64,000 nucleotides of DNA. It comes from Pyropia yezoensis. Its lineage: Eukaryota > Rhodophyta > Bangiophyceae > Bangiales > Bangiaceae. The translations under genes and the position numbers were made by a program. Shown here in pieces: positions 21,770 to 32,105 of the stretch. A model generated the notes under the pieces. The model was not told the DNA's origin. It searched no databases and saw only the letters and a list, made by a program, of their open reading frames with translations. Position 1 is the first letter of the stretch. Each line of letters starts with the position of its first letter. Location of the stretch: assembly GCA_009829735.1 (NCBI GenBank), contig CM020619.1, positions 21,285,366 through 21,349,365 on the forward strand, read 5' to 3'.

Positions 21770-23870
21770 ATGCCAGGCGACGCCCCAGCTCATCTTTTTT
21801 CTGTCATGCCTACATCTCAAGACCCAGACGGCGTAGGGGCTACTGCTGCAAATGCCATCGGTGGTTCACCTCGTGCACCTGACATCAACGCTCATGACAA
21901 CCGCGGGGTGGCTGGCGCTGTCGGCAGTGCTACGGCGGCAGCAGTTGCGGGCGTAACGCCTGCTGTTGACGTCATGCGCATGGGCTCCGTGCCGACGACT
22001 TTTTTGGGCACGACCGTCAGTGCTCTCCCTCATCCGGTCCACATGCAGCCGTTTGGGCCCGGCCCTGCCCTTGGCGTCCCCTCGCGGCAGACCCCTGAGC
22101 AAGCACTGGCTATCGCCAGAGGTGTGCCGTCTGGCGTGCCCGCAGGTGGAAACGAGCTGCCAGTGGCTTCTAGCCCTGGGGGCGTGCCATCCACGCAGCT
22201 TCCTGCCACCCCTGCGTCGGCTCCTGGTGACGGACTTCCGCGACTTCAACTGGGCACGCAGGTGCCGTCGTCCGTTGCGCAGCCGCCCGGTGGGGGAGTG
22301 GCAACACCCGGCGCAGCTGCACTGACGGGTACTTCTACTCGGGGTGGAGCGCCTCCGGCAGCCGGGGGAACTGGACAAGTTGCGGCGATTACGCCACGAC
22401 GGGCAACTGCTCCTCGCCCGTCCGCAGCTGAATTGCAACGCGCATCTCCCTCGTCAAACAGCCTGATGCCGAATCCTCTGCCTGCCCAGCCGCCGCGTTC
22501 TCGGAAGCGTGCTGCTTCATCCCCGCCTGCACGTCCAAGTGGGCGGTTGGCGACGGCGGTGGTGCCCTCGTCGCCAACGCTGTTGGCGACGGAGCTCGCA
22601 ACCTCCCCGCCGGGTCTGCGAGAAGCACTCGCGAAGGTGGTGAGCGACGCCGTCGCCAAGGGGCTGAAGGACGGCTTGCGCCGTGCGGCTGTCGAGGTCA
22701 CTGCCCTGCGTCAAACATGCAGCGTCATTTCAACGACTTTGAGTGCACTTTCGACCTCGGTCAACACGCAGGGAGTTGGAAATGAGCGCACTGCCGTTGC
22801 TTTGCAGCAGCTGAGCGGAGCGGTGCGAGGGGGATTTTCGTCAGTCATGGACAAGGTCGAGCCGGGTGCCAGGGAGGTCAAGCGCAAGGGCAAGCGTGTG
22901 ATGCCGGCGCCGACAATGGTCGAACTCATGGCTGCCGCTGAGGACGGCGACGACGGTGCCAAGCGCCAAGTTGCGGTCATGAACGAGGCTAGCCTCAAGT
23001 GAATTCGCAAGGAGTACCAGTCAATTCTGAAGAAGCACATGTTCACCGTGGATGTGACCGCCAAGTGTTTCCCCACCACCGCACTCACACGCAAGTTTCG
23101 TATTGATGCCGTCGGCGTTGTCATGAAGCTGCAAAGTGAGGAGGCGGAGGCGTACCTTGACAGCTTTCAGTACTACTTGGCGCTGAAGAAGGGCAGCAAG
23201 CCGGTCAAACGCCGCGTGGCATCCAAGCTGGTCCTTTCGCTACCTCACATCTTCCAAAGCATGAAGCGCATGGTGGTGCCCATCTACCTGAAGCAGATCA
23301 AGTTGACAAAGAAAGCCGTTACGAGGGACTTGAGTGAGCTTTGGAAGCAGGACTGCACTTACGCCAAGTCTCCTCGCGGTCGGGCCGCGATCGGCGCCGC
23401 CATCAACGCGACTTACCGGAAGGAGGAGATCCTCAACCGCTTCGTGACACCGCCTGGTTTGGGGCAGGTGTCCCATACTCTCGCGAGTATGGGCATGTAC
23501 ACCATCGTGTCCATGCTGGTGCGCAGCTTCTTGGATGACGTCATTGCCGCGGACACGAAGAATAAGAAGGACGACGAGAGCGGCGACGACGTTGACGGCG
23601 GGGAAAGTGACGATGGAGACGCCGGAGACGACGAAGCGGCCAGCGACCGTGGAGAAGACGGCGGTGGTATCTCATCCTCTAAGGACAACAGGCGCATGTT
23701 GTACAACACGCGCTGGCAAGAGGAACTAGTCCGATTGGACCGGTGCTTGCCGCGCAGCTCCGAGGCTATTTACGGTGTCGCGCTCGTCGACGGCGTGGAC
23801 GCGTACCGCGCTGCGGTGGGGCCCCCCGAAGGGGTTACGCAGGATCGCACGGCTGAAGGATTGGTGTACG
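21770..23870 (+). pseudogene. unrecognised second ORF of the Plavaka-type element, one in-frame TGA
   Basis: Two open segments, 21770-22999 and 23003 onward, are in one frame, separated only by a TGA at 23000-23002. The N-terminal ~260 residues are Pro/Ala/Gly/Thr-rich with a basic patch (RKRAASSPPARPSGR). A helical segment follows (LREALAKVVSDAVAKGLKDG, then TALRQTCSVISTTLSALSTS). The C-terminal half is compact and Lys/Arg-rich (FRIDAVGVVMKLQSEEAEAY, VKRRVASKLVLSLPHIF) and ends in an Asp/Glu-rich stretch and NTRWQEELVRLDRC. I do not recognise the family. CACTA-clade elements often carry a second, DNA-binding accessory protein, and this is a candidate by position only. The frame stays open to 24172, but after about 23870 composition becomes Cys/Trp-rich and is probably not coding. 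Confidence 0.6.
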
Positions 23871-24095
23871 TTTTGACTTTGGTGTTCGTGCACGAGTGTG
23901 GAGCGTTCATGTGCTCTGGTACTTCCTGTGTGTATGCTCTGTTTTGTGTTTCTTTCTGGTCTAACCTTCCTGGTGCTTGTCGTGACTGTATGTGGTCTGT
24001 CGTCTGTTGCGTTGCACATCCTCTGCGTTGGTCGACTGGGCTTGTGCTTGGGTGGGGACAGGGTCACGCCCAGCGTCGAGCGCTGACGGTGGGGA

Positions 24096-24330
24096 GGGAA
24101 CTGAGGGGCAGCGGCACGTTGTCGTGCTGCTCCCGCTGGGTGGGTGTGTTTCTTGTTGGGTGGCCACGATAGCGCGTACGGCACCGTGGCCGCCGCTGGG
24201 GTGTGATGGTGAGCGCGGGGAGTGGGGCGGAGCCGCACGCTGTGGTGCTGCTCCCGCTCGGAGGGTGTGTTTCTTTTCTTGTCGGACGGCCACGGTAGTG
24301 TGTCGCCGACGCCGGGGCGTGACCGCGGGG
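24096..24330 (+). repeat. two diverged ~125-bp units near the right end
   Basis: Both contain GTGCTGCTCCCGCT, then GGGTGTGTTTCTT and a GGCCACG(A/G)TAG motif. They are candidate subterminal repeats of the element. Confidence 0.5.
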
Positions 24331-24815
24331 GGACGACAGCGTTCTGCCGTTGCCCCCCGCCTGTACCGCCATAGAGTCGTGCGCTGCGCACGCTCGCATG
24401 TGCGGCGCAGTGCGAGCGGCGCGGACGGACACCCGAACCCGTATCGCGGAACAGGCAATACGCGCGCGGCAGAAAAAACAAAAAAAAACCATCCTCCGCG
24501 TCCGGGTGGACACGTTGCGAGGTCGCCGTCCACGTGGCGGCCGCAGGGCCCCCAGAACGCCTCGCTGCGGAGCCGTCGAGAGGCTTTGTCAGCCTTCAGC
24601 ACACACTGTGGTTGGTCGATGCTTCGTCGATCCCGACGTTCTGGTTGGGTGTCGAGCCGACACGCTCCGTGGCGTGCCTTGCTCTGGCACGACGATCCTG
24701 GGATATCGCAGAGGTATACGCGCGCTACGCAGGCTACACACATACGCACGTCCATCGCACCCCCCCCAAAACGACCCTTTGCGGACCGATTTCGGGACCC
24801 CCGAATTTATCGCAA

Positions 24816-24845
24816 ACCGGGGGTGCGTAGGGGTGCGTAGCCTTT
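24816..24845 (-). repeat. candidate right terminal repeat
   Basis: Two tandem copies of GGGTGCGTAG (24821-24840) followed by CC. On the minus strand this reads GGCTACGCACCCCTACGCAC, matching the left end in inverted orientation. Confidence 0.5.
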
Positions 24846-25666
24846 GTTGGAACTTGTGACGATACTGACTGTAGTACTGGGCATGCCCGATGGCGTTGTC
24901 AGCAGTGTATTAGCCATCCTTGGCGCAGTCAACTGAACACGACGACGCCGAGAGGCGCGTCCTCATCATATATACGTATGACCGCAGGAGGGGGTGCCTG
25001 ACAAGGTCTGAGGTGTATGCATGCCCACCATGCGCGTCGGCGTGGCGCGCCCGCGCCCTGCCCTGTTCAGCCATAGACGGCCGCCACGCCCTGCGGCGGA
25101 GCACCCCCGTGGGAGGGCTCGCCGATCCACACAAACTGGTCCTCGGTACGGCGGGGGTCATGGTTGTAGAAAGCTGCGAGGCCACCGCCCAGCAGTTGGC
25201 CGTGGCGGGTGTAACCGCCGTCACCAGCTTCCATGACTGGCAGCCGCGGGTGCCCTCACTGGCCAGTGTGGCTGGGTCTCGGGAATCCCGGGGGGGGGGT
25301 GGCGCGTCCCTCCTCGTGGAGAGGTTGTGCGGTTGCTTCCTTGGCATGCCGCGGTGCCCCGGCGCTCGCTCCAGGGCTTGCACCAGCCCCGCCTGTGCCC
25401 CACGCCGACTCGAGCACCCACCTCACTCGCGCCTCCGTCCCCGTCGAGCACCGTCCCAGGTCGCGCACCAGGCAGAGGCGACGAGCCGGTCGCCCTCGGT
25501 ACGCTTCCCATCTCACGAGGCTGTTCGATCCCGAGGTGGGCTTCCCCCTTGGCAGCGTGCGCGTCCCTCATTTCCCCCCCACGACACGGGGCCTCCACTG
25601 GATCGCACCCACGACGCCCGTTGTCCAGCCGCGCCTATTCGGGGGTGGCAGTGGAGGGGCGCAGCG
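24846..25666. other. 5' flank of the membrane-protein gene
   Basis: Open on several frames by composition. The frame of the downstream gene is open far upstream, but the signal peptide begins at 25667, so this part is likely promoter and leader. No motif assigned. Confidence 0.4.
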
Positions 25667-26713
25667 ATGCGCGTCGCCGCCGTCGCTGCCGTCGTGGCTG
25701 CCGCTGCGGGAGTCGCTGCGGCGGCCACCGAGTGCTCCAGCATCCTGCCCTTCGCCGCGTCTTGTGACATCGAAGACGGCCTGTTGATCGTGTCCCCCGA
25801 CCCTGGTTCGATACTGGCCGCCAACTGCCGCGGCTACTGCACCGCCAGTCCAGTGTCCATCCGGCTGCGGCCGTGTGCGTTTTGCACGGCCGAGCGGTGC
25901 CAGACGGGCTATGACGTGCGGGGACATCCCATGGTGTGCTGCGACGAGGACGCCTGCACGGCTGCCTGTGAGAAACCTCCCGAGAATTGTCGGTACGGTG
26001 AGCGGGACAATGTGATGGGGGCGGGGCGGGGGGGGGGGATGGATCGGTGCGGCGTGACGGGGAGCTTGATTGCATGTGTGAAAGAAAGGGGTAGGCCCTG
26101 GTGCCCCATTGTCACTGAGGGCCGGTAGCCAGTACCGCTCTTGCGAACCCTGCATGCGACCAGGTTCCTCATCGTGCTGACAAAGGGCATCGCTTGGCCT
26201 CCATCCCGCCTCCCCCTTTCCTACTGCTTGATCCTCCTGTTCCTCGGCTGCGCCCTTTCCACGCACCCCCCTATCCACAGGTGGAACGGGGACTGCACCG
26301 AGTGGATATGCGGCAGGACCATTGGGGCCTCCCCGCCGTCCGAGGGTGGCTCCCCCTTGCCAGCGGCCACTACCCCCCCCCCCGCTGCGCCGGCCCCCAC
26401 CCCCGCCCCGATAGGGACCCCCCCCCCCGGGATTGACCCACCGCCCACCGACGGCGCCGGGGGGGTCCCCATCCCGACGGCACCCCCAATCGGCAGCAGC
26501 ACCACCCCGTCACCTACACCGTCCGTCGGCAACGAAGACGATGGGGGCGGGTTCCCCGTGTGGGCGGGCCCCGTGATTGGGCTGGTCGGGGCCATCGGCG
26601 CCGCCTTTATCGGCGTGTGCGTCAAGCAACGATCCGGTTCGTGCGGGCAGGGCCTGCATGTTCACTTCAACCGGCAGTCGGTGCGGTCGGGCGGCGTGGC
26701 CATCAACGGGTAA
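25667..26713 (+). CDS. cysteine-rich single-pass membrane protein (one intron)
   Basis: Exons 25667-25992 and 26281-26713, intron 25993-26280 (GT...AG, donor GTACGG), 252 residues. Residues 1-20 are a signal peptide (MRVAAVAAVVAAAAG). Residues 21-120 hold 14 cysteines, including CCDEDACTAAC and DCTEWIC, which suggests an extracellular disulphide-bonded domain that is split by the intron. A Pro/Gly/Thr-rich stalk covers about 125-195 and a membrane segment (VWAGPVIGLVGAIGAAFIG) about 202-223, followed by a short basic tail. Type I topology is predicted. I recognise no family; a surface or cell-wall-facing role is inference. The start is chosen because it begins the signal peptide, and the donor because it is the one that keeps the exon-2 frame. 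Confidence 0.72.
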
Positions 26714-28057
26714 CCGGCGCAGCCGGGCGACGCGGCCGGGGGAGGCATCGTCGGTCTGTGGTGCGCCCGTTTTGTCCCCCATCGCGCCATGATGACCCCT
26801 CTCGTTGCGTCCCATGCCGGCAGGCCAGTCAGCCGTTTGCGCACTCGCTCCTGTCTGTGCAGCTGTGCACGGCTCGTTGCTCTCGAAGAGCGGCACCCGG
26901 GCCAGCGTCCGCCGGGCGCACAATAAACTTCCAGGCATGCGCGCCCATGTCCATCTGTTTTGATTATGGCTTATTTTTGTTGTTGGGCTTCGGCGCCCCA
27001 CTCGCCGGGATGCCGCAGCCGCTGTGGAGTGGAAGTGGGCGAGGGTGCACCTGCCCGTGTCGGCAGAGAGGAGACGACAGGCAGATGGGAGCGGCTCCTA
27101 CGGCCAACCCCGGCACACGCCTCCCCCCCCCTGCCAGGCATCCCCCAGCTGGCTTTGGGGGGGAAAGTCGCTCACCCTACCCCGCCGCCACTCCCTTCCC
27201 TTCAATCCCACCTCCTCGGTTTGGCCCCCTGTGCCCCCCCCCTCTCCTCCCATCTCCCAGGTGGGGGGCGGGGGGGGGGGGGGCTGCCGGGGAGGCGCCG
27301 TCCCCCCCCCCCCCCCGCGGGCCGGCATTGAAAGAGGGGGGGGGGGTTGGACGGCAGCCGCGCCGCGCGCGCGGGTTCCATCCCTGCAGGGCGTGATGGG
27401 AGGGCCTTGGTCTGCGGGCGGGGGGGGGTGCCGTCGTCGACGCCCGCCTCCAGTTGCTTTGGGAGCGGCGGCAGCGGGGGGGGGGAGGTGGGGGGGACGG
27501 GGGCGGCAGACCCCGCACGAGCGCGCGGCCGTTGCCTCCCTCGCTCCCCCTCGGCGGACGCGTCTCAGACAGACGGGGCGCTTTGCCAGTCTGGGCACTG
27601 ATCGCGACTGCGGTGTGGCGCCGCCGCGGCCGGCGGGCTGCCGACCCGACGAGCGCGCGGCACGGTGGCCGTGGGGAGTGGGGGGGGCCAGGCGGGTTGG
27701 GGCGCGCGGGCAAGCCACCCGGGGCTACCCCCGCACGGCATCGCATCACCCCGTTTGGCTTGCGCTCTATCCGCCCCCGCCGCCGGCGACACGCGTGGTA
27801 CGGGGAGCCCAGGCACACTGCCGCCGCCGCTGCCACCGCCACGCCGCTGTCACCGCCACCGCCACCGCCACCGCCACCGCCACCGCCACCGCTGCCGCTG
27901 CCTCCACCGCCATCGCCACCGCTGCCGCCGCCGATGCATGCCGTCAACGTGGCTTCTGAAACCCACCGGTTGCGACCGCTCGGGATGGGGGTCCCGCCGA
28001 CATGGACATGGGCATTCAATGGGGAAAGAGTCGGAGCGCCGGACCCGCCCGCCACAG
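26714..28057. other. low-complexity G/C-rich intergenic DNA
   Basis: AATAAA at 26921-26926 is a plausible poly(A) signal for the membrane-protein gene about 210 bp upstream. From 27100 the DNA is long G and C runs and a CCACCG hexamer array at 27845-27890. ORFs here are composition artefacts. Confidence 0.5.
27845..27890 (+). repeat. (CCACCG)n hexanucleotide repeat
   Basis: About seven copies of CACCGC in phase, then interrupted GCTGCC copies. Confidence 0.85.
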
Positions 28058-28640
28058 TCATGGACCACACGCAGTAGCGGAGGTTGCGAAGCGGCCAGTC
28101 AGCGGACGTACAGCTCCCCCCCACCCCGTTTTCATGGTTTTCATCACCACCACCCCCGCGTCGGTGGCGGCATCGACGGCGGCGCCGTGACACCGGGGCA
28201 CCAGCGGGGATGCAATCGCGGGGGCGAGGCGGGTGAGGAAGGCCACCTCGGTGGCGTGGAAGCGGAGAGCGAGCAGCGCGGGGGTGGCCGCCCGGCACGG
28301 CGCCACCTTGACAATGACCGTGTGCGTCGTCGTGCGGGGCGCGGCCGCGGTGTCAGCCGCCGCTTCCCCCGCCTCTGGTGACGACGACGGCGGCGGTGGC
28401 GGCGACGGCTTCGGCGCGCCCATCGGGCGTGCCGAAAAGGTGGCGGCGCAAACGGTCGAGAGGTAGCCGAGGCCGACGCCCACCCGCTCCGCAACGATGG
28501 TGGTGGCGTCAATGGCGGCGCCGCCGCCGCCCGCCGGGCGCCCACAGAGGGCCAGCACCGCCGACCGCACCGCCGACGGGAGTGGCTCGGCGGCGGGGGG
28601 GAGGGGGGAGGGGGCGAAGGGGGGTGCCGTCGCCCCCACC
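28058..28640 (-). pseudogene. fragment resembling the N-lobe of an aminoglycoside/choline-kinase-like (CHK-type) phosphotransferase
   Basis: On the minus strand the frame reads VGVGLGYLSTVCAATFSA, a glycine-rich loop, then HTVIVKVAP with a Lys in the position of the ATP-binding lysine. HATEVAFLTRLAP follows, with a Glu where the alpha-C glutamate would be, and then RCHGAAVDAATDAGVVVMK. This order matches the start of EcKL/CHK kinase-like phosphotransferases. The frame then stops at 28058 in low-complexity DNA, and I find no HGD catalytic loop downstream, so the C-lobe is missing or lies beyond an intron I cannot see (a GTACGT donor follows the last motif). The start is not resolved; the frame is open to 29131 through Pro-rich sequence. 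The similarity is suggestive, not firm. Confidence 0.4.
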
Positions 28641-29774
28641 ACAGGCGGGGGGGGCGGCCGCCGCCGTCGGGGCGGGCACGTCCATGGCCAGCCGCACCTG
28701 GCACCGGGGGCAAGAGGGATGGACGTGCGTGAGCGGGGGGGAAAGGAGGGGGGAGGGGGAGGGAAAAGCGAGAGGCGGGAGAGGGGTGCAGGAGGCGGAG
28801 GAAGAGGCGGAGGAGGGTGAGGAGGTTGAAAACAGGTGAAGGGGAGCGTCGGGGGTGGAGCGGGAGCCACGACTGCGGACGGCGGGTGCGCGGCACGCCC
28901 GGCCAGCGAGCAGCACGGGGGGGGGAGTGGTGAAGGTCGCCGCGTCGGTGGGGGGCGCGCCGCCGGCGCGCCCGACAGCCCGCCGCGGCGCCGGCCGGCG
29001 GGCCGGCGACGTGAGCGCGCTCGCGTACGGGATACCGCCTGCCTGCCAGCGCAGCCGACGCGGGCTGCGCTGCCGCTGCACCCCCGGGGGCGCAGCCCCC
29101 CCCCCCCCCCACGGCACGCGCCCGCGGCCAATGCGGGGGGGCGCCGGGTTCCGCGTGCGCGCGGGGCAACGGTCCTTCAAATGGATGGGCATGGATGGCA
29201 CGGCGCCGCGTCACCGCAGCAGAGACACACACGGCATACGGGCGCGCCCTGGACGTCTCTTGTTGTTGTTTTCTTTTTTTTTTCTATTTTTTTCTGTCCT
29301 GTTCTTCCCCGCGGTGATCAACCGTTCAAGGACCGTCCCTAGCGGGGGTGGCGTGCGCGGCGAGCCTTTCCCGCCCTTGGGCACGGGCGTGGGGGATGCA
29401 CACGAGGAAATCACGTGGCTCATCCAGTTCGGGTTGTATTTGTTTGCTGCTGCTGCTGCTGCTCGGGGAGCAGCAGCCCCTCACACACACCTCCACCACC
29501 TCTCGCGCGCCAACGCGGGGGCACCCCACATGCCGCCCGGCCGGCCACCGATGGGTACGTTGAGCAAGCCCAGAGAGACCCACAGACCATGCCAAAGCCA
29601 CCCATGCTGAGCGCAGCCGTCGCCGTCCTCCCCCTTCGTCCCCCCAAAAGAGACAGAAAAAAAAAAGAGAGAACAAAACACATTAAATAAAAAAAACAAG
29701 AAGAAAAACACAACAGCATGCGCGGCCGCGGGCGGCAGCAGCGGCGGCAGCCGCCTCGGCCAGCCCAGCGGCGG
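28641..29774. other. no gene recognised
   Basis: G-rich and C-rich low-complexity DNA. Around 29640-29715 there is an A-rich stretch (AAATAAAAAAAA) that could serve as a poly(A) region for a plus-strand transcript or the 3' end of the minus-strand SR-related gene. Confidence 0.4.
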
Positions 29775-29879
29775 TCAGCCGCGCTTGGCCCTGCGGCGCT
29801 TCGCGTCTGCCCCCCGGTGGGGCCCGCCGGGACCGCCGCGGCGCCCTCCGCCGCCGCCCCCTCCCGCTCCCCCCCCACC

Positions 29880-29913
<34 letters not shown>

Positions 29914-30964
29914 CCACCGCCACCGCCACCGCCGCCGCCACACCAACCACCACCCCCACCGCCAGGGAGGGACGGCGGCTCCGCGCCAAGCTCCCGCGAC
30001 GCTTCCAGCCGCGCCTTGTCCCCACGCACCGGCGGTGGCGGCGTGGGACTAGAGGCGGCAGCCGCCGCAGCGGCGGCAGCCGCAGCGGCAACGGCGACGC
30101 CCGGCGAACCCGCCCTCCCCCCCGCCCCCGCGCCGCCACCCCCACCCCCGCGGATAGCCGCCCGCCACCGCTGCAACCGGGTCGCCCGGCCGCCGCCGCC
30201 GCCGCCACCGCCGCCACCGCCGCTGCCGCCGCTACCGCCCCCCGTTGGGGGGCCGCCGCCGCCCATGGCGGCGGCATCGACAGGCGCGCCGCCTGGCGGT
30301 AGCCCGCCGAGGCGTGACTGGATGAGCGCCGCGCGGAAGTCCTTGGTCTTCCTGCCGAGCCGGCGGGGCTCCCCCCCGCCGCCCGCCTTGGCGGGCGCGT
30401 CGGTAAAGCCGGTGCGCCGGCGGGGGGGCCGGTGGGGCGGCGCTGCCGCGGCCGCCGGGGCCACCGACGCCGCTGCCGGTGCCGCAGGTGTCGCCGCTGC
30501 CGCCGCTGCCGCCGCTGCCGCCGCTGCAGTCACTGCCGCTACCGCCACGACCGCGCCGGCCGGCACGTCGGCCTGCGCCGGCGGCTCCGCCAGTGCCGGC
30601 AACAATGGCGGTCGTGGAGGACCGCCACCCGTCGCGACGCCACCGTGAGGGGCGCTGTCGGCAGCGGTCGGCGCCGCCACCGCCTACCGCGCAGCGTCGG
30701 CGGCGGCGGCGACGCCGCCGTCGCTGCGGCTGTGGCTGTCGCTGGGACGGCCACCGCCGCGCCGCCGCGGCCGCCCGCGGCTGCCACTGCGGTCACGGCT
30801 GCGGCTGCGGCGGCCGCCCCGACTGGGCCCGCCCGGAGGTGGCGGTGGTGGCGGCGGCGGGGTGCTCCCGCCGTCGGTAGCGCGCGAAGCCGCCGGCGTC
30901 TCACCAGTAGAGGTGGCGCCGGCACCCGCCGAGCCTGACGGGCGGTCGTCGACACCCCTACCAA

Positions 30965-31004
<40 letters not shown>

Positions 31005-31583
31005 GCCAACGGCGGGCGCGCCTGCCGCGGACGCCGGCGGCTCGCCGTCATGCCGCGGCAGCGAGCGCGGCGACACCGTCTGCGGGGGGGCCGCCGCCGC
31101 CTCCACTGCCGCCGCCACCGACCCGCCGTCGACGCTGCGGTGGCGGGGAGGGGGAGCAGTGCGGGGGAGCCAGTCACCGCGACCACCGTCGGCCGACCGG
31201 CGGCGAGCCGCGGCGGGGGCGCTGCGGCTCGTCGACCGCCCGCGGCTGGCCGACCGCCCGCGCCCGCCCACCGACCATCCGCCCGCGCTCGCCGACCGAC
31301 CCCGGCGGCCCGCCGCCGACACACCGCGGCTGACCGACCGCCCGCGCCCGCCCATCGCCGCCGGCGAGCCACCGCCAACGCGGTGGGGCGCCTCGGTGGC
31401 CGCCGCGTCACGGGCGGCGGCGGCGGCGCCATCACGCGCGTGGCGGCGCACCGCCGCGTCGGCAGCGGCGGCGGCGGCGGCGGCGGCCGGCCACGCCGGC
31501 CCGCGCCCGCCAGCCGCCCATCGCCCACCGCGGCCAGCGGCGCCGTCGTCGTCGCGGAACGGCGCGCGGCGCCCGTGACCGCG

Positions 31584-31625
<42 letters not shown>

Positions 31626-32105
31626 GGCGGCGGCGGCGGCGGCGCGACGGCCGTCACGGTCGACACGGGGGGCGTCGGTGGCGGCGGCGGGGGGCGACGA
31701 CCCGTCGCGGCGCACGAGGCGGGCGCGCTCAATAAGGGCGAGCCCGGCGGGCCCGCCGTCGCCCCGCCGCTCGTCAGCCCGCCCGCCGTCGGCGCGGTCC
31801 CGGTCGCCGCGCTTCCGCTCCCGCTCCCACTCCTGCTCGCGCTCCCGCTCCTGCTCCCGCTGGCGGCCCAGCTCCCGGTCCCCCCACCGGTCGTGCTCCC
31901 GGTCACGCCCCCAGCCGCGCTGCCGGTCCCGGTCCCACACCTGGTCCCGCTCCCGGTCCCACTCACGGTCCCGCTCCCGGTCCCAGTCCCAGTCCCGGTC
32001 CCAGTCCCGCTCGCGCTCCCGGTCGCGCGGCCGCTCCCATCCCCCCCCCCGGCCGCCGCCCCTCTCCGCGTCGCGAAATAAAAAAGGCCAGAAAAAAACG
32101 AGCAA
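29775..32105 (-). CDS. SR-related (RD/RE- and RS-rich) protein, probably at least two exons
   Basis: The minus-strand frame 32105-30684 (473 residues) starts with an Arg-Asp/Arg-Glu-rich domain (DRERERDWDRDWDWDRERDR) followed by an acidic DADADADA run. Two separate RS patches lie in the same frame (GRGRSASRGRSTSRS and RSRSRDRSGSRGRPR). Finding RD/RE and RS patches in one frame argues that this strand codes for an SR-related splicing-type protein acting in the nucleus. A second frame, 30680-29775, adds a more complex segment (RRLGRKTKDFRAALIQSRL, ARLEASRELGAEPPSLPGG) and a basic C-terminus (ADAKRRRAKRG), likely a second exon after an intron near 30690. No RRM is visible. The first residues (MLVFFWPFLF) are unlike such proteins, so the true start may be in an upstream exon. 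Confidence 0.45.
31587..31625 (+). repeat. (CGGCGT)n hexamer
   Basis: Six in-phase copies, followed by CGG triplets. It encodes the Asp-Ala run of the minus-strand gene. Confidence 0.85.
31790..32035 (-). repeat. hexamer array (CGGTCC/CGCTCC)n
   Basis: Degenerate six-base periodicity over about 245 bp. It encodes RD/RE on the minus strand; the same DNA reads RS on the plus strand. Confidence 0.8.

Larger units (their letters stand above)
14841..24845 (-). mobile_element. candidate Plavaka-type DNA transposon (about 10 kb)
   Basis: The transposase gene at 15962-19774 (minus) and the unrecognised ORF at 21770-23870 (plus) lie between two GGCTACGCAC-containing ends in opposite orientation. The left end, 14859 onward, reads GGCTACGCACATACGCACCC. 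The right end, read on the minus strand from 24842, is GGCTACGCACCCCTACGCAC. Additional copies of the GCTACGCAGGCTAC motif lie near both ends (14851, 24721), like the subterminal motifs of CACTA-clade elements. I could not find a target duplication, and the exact termini are uncertain by tens of bases. The transposase identity is firm; the outer limits are inferred. Confidence 0.55.

Noticed and set aside
4414..23002. In-frame TGA codons as a sign of a variant genetic code
   Set aside because: TAA codons interrupt the same pol frame, frameshifts accompany the Tigger stop, and a plausible host gene terminates with TGA. Decay explains all.
27177..28298. 373-residue minus-strand ORF
   Set aside because: Gly and Arg runs from the CCACCG repeat and long G/C runs. 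The kinase-like motifs are in another frame.
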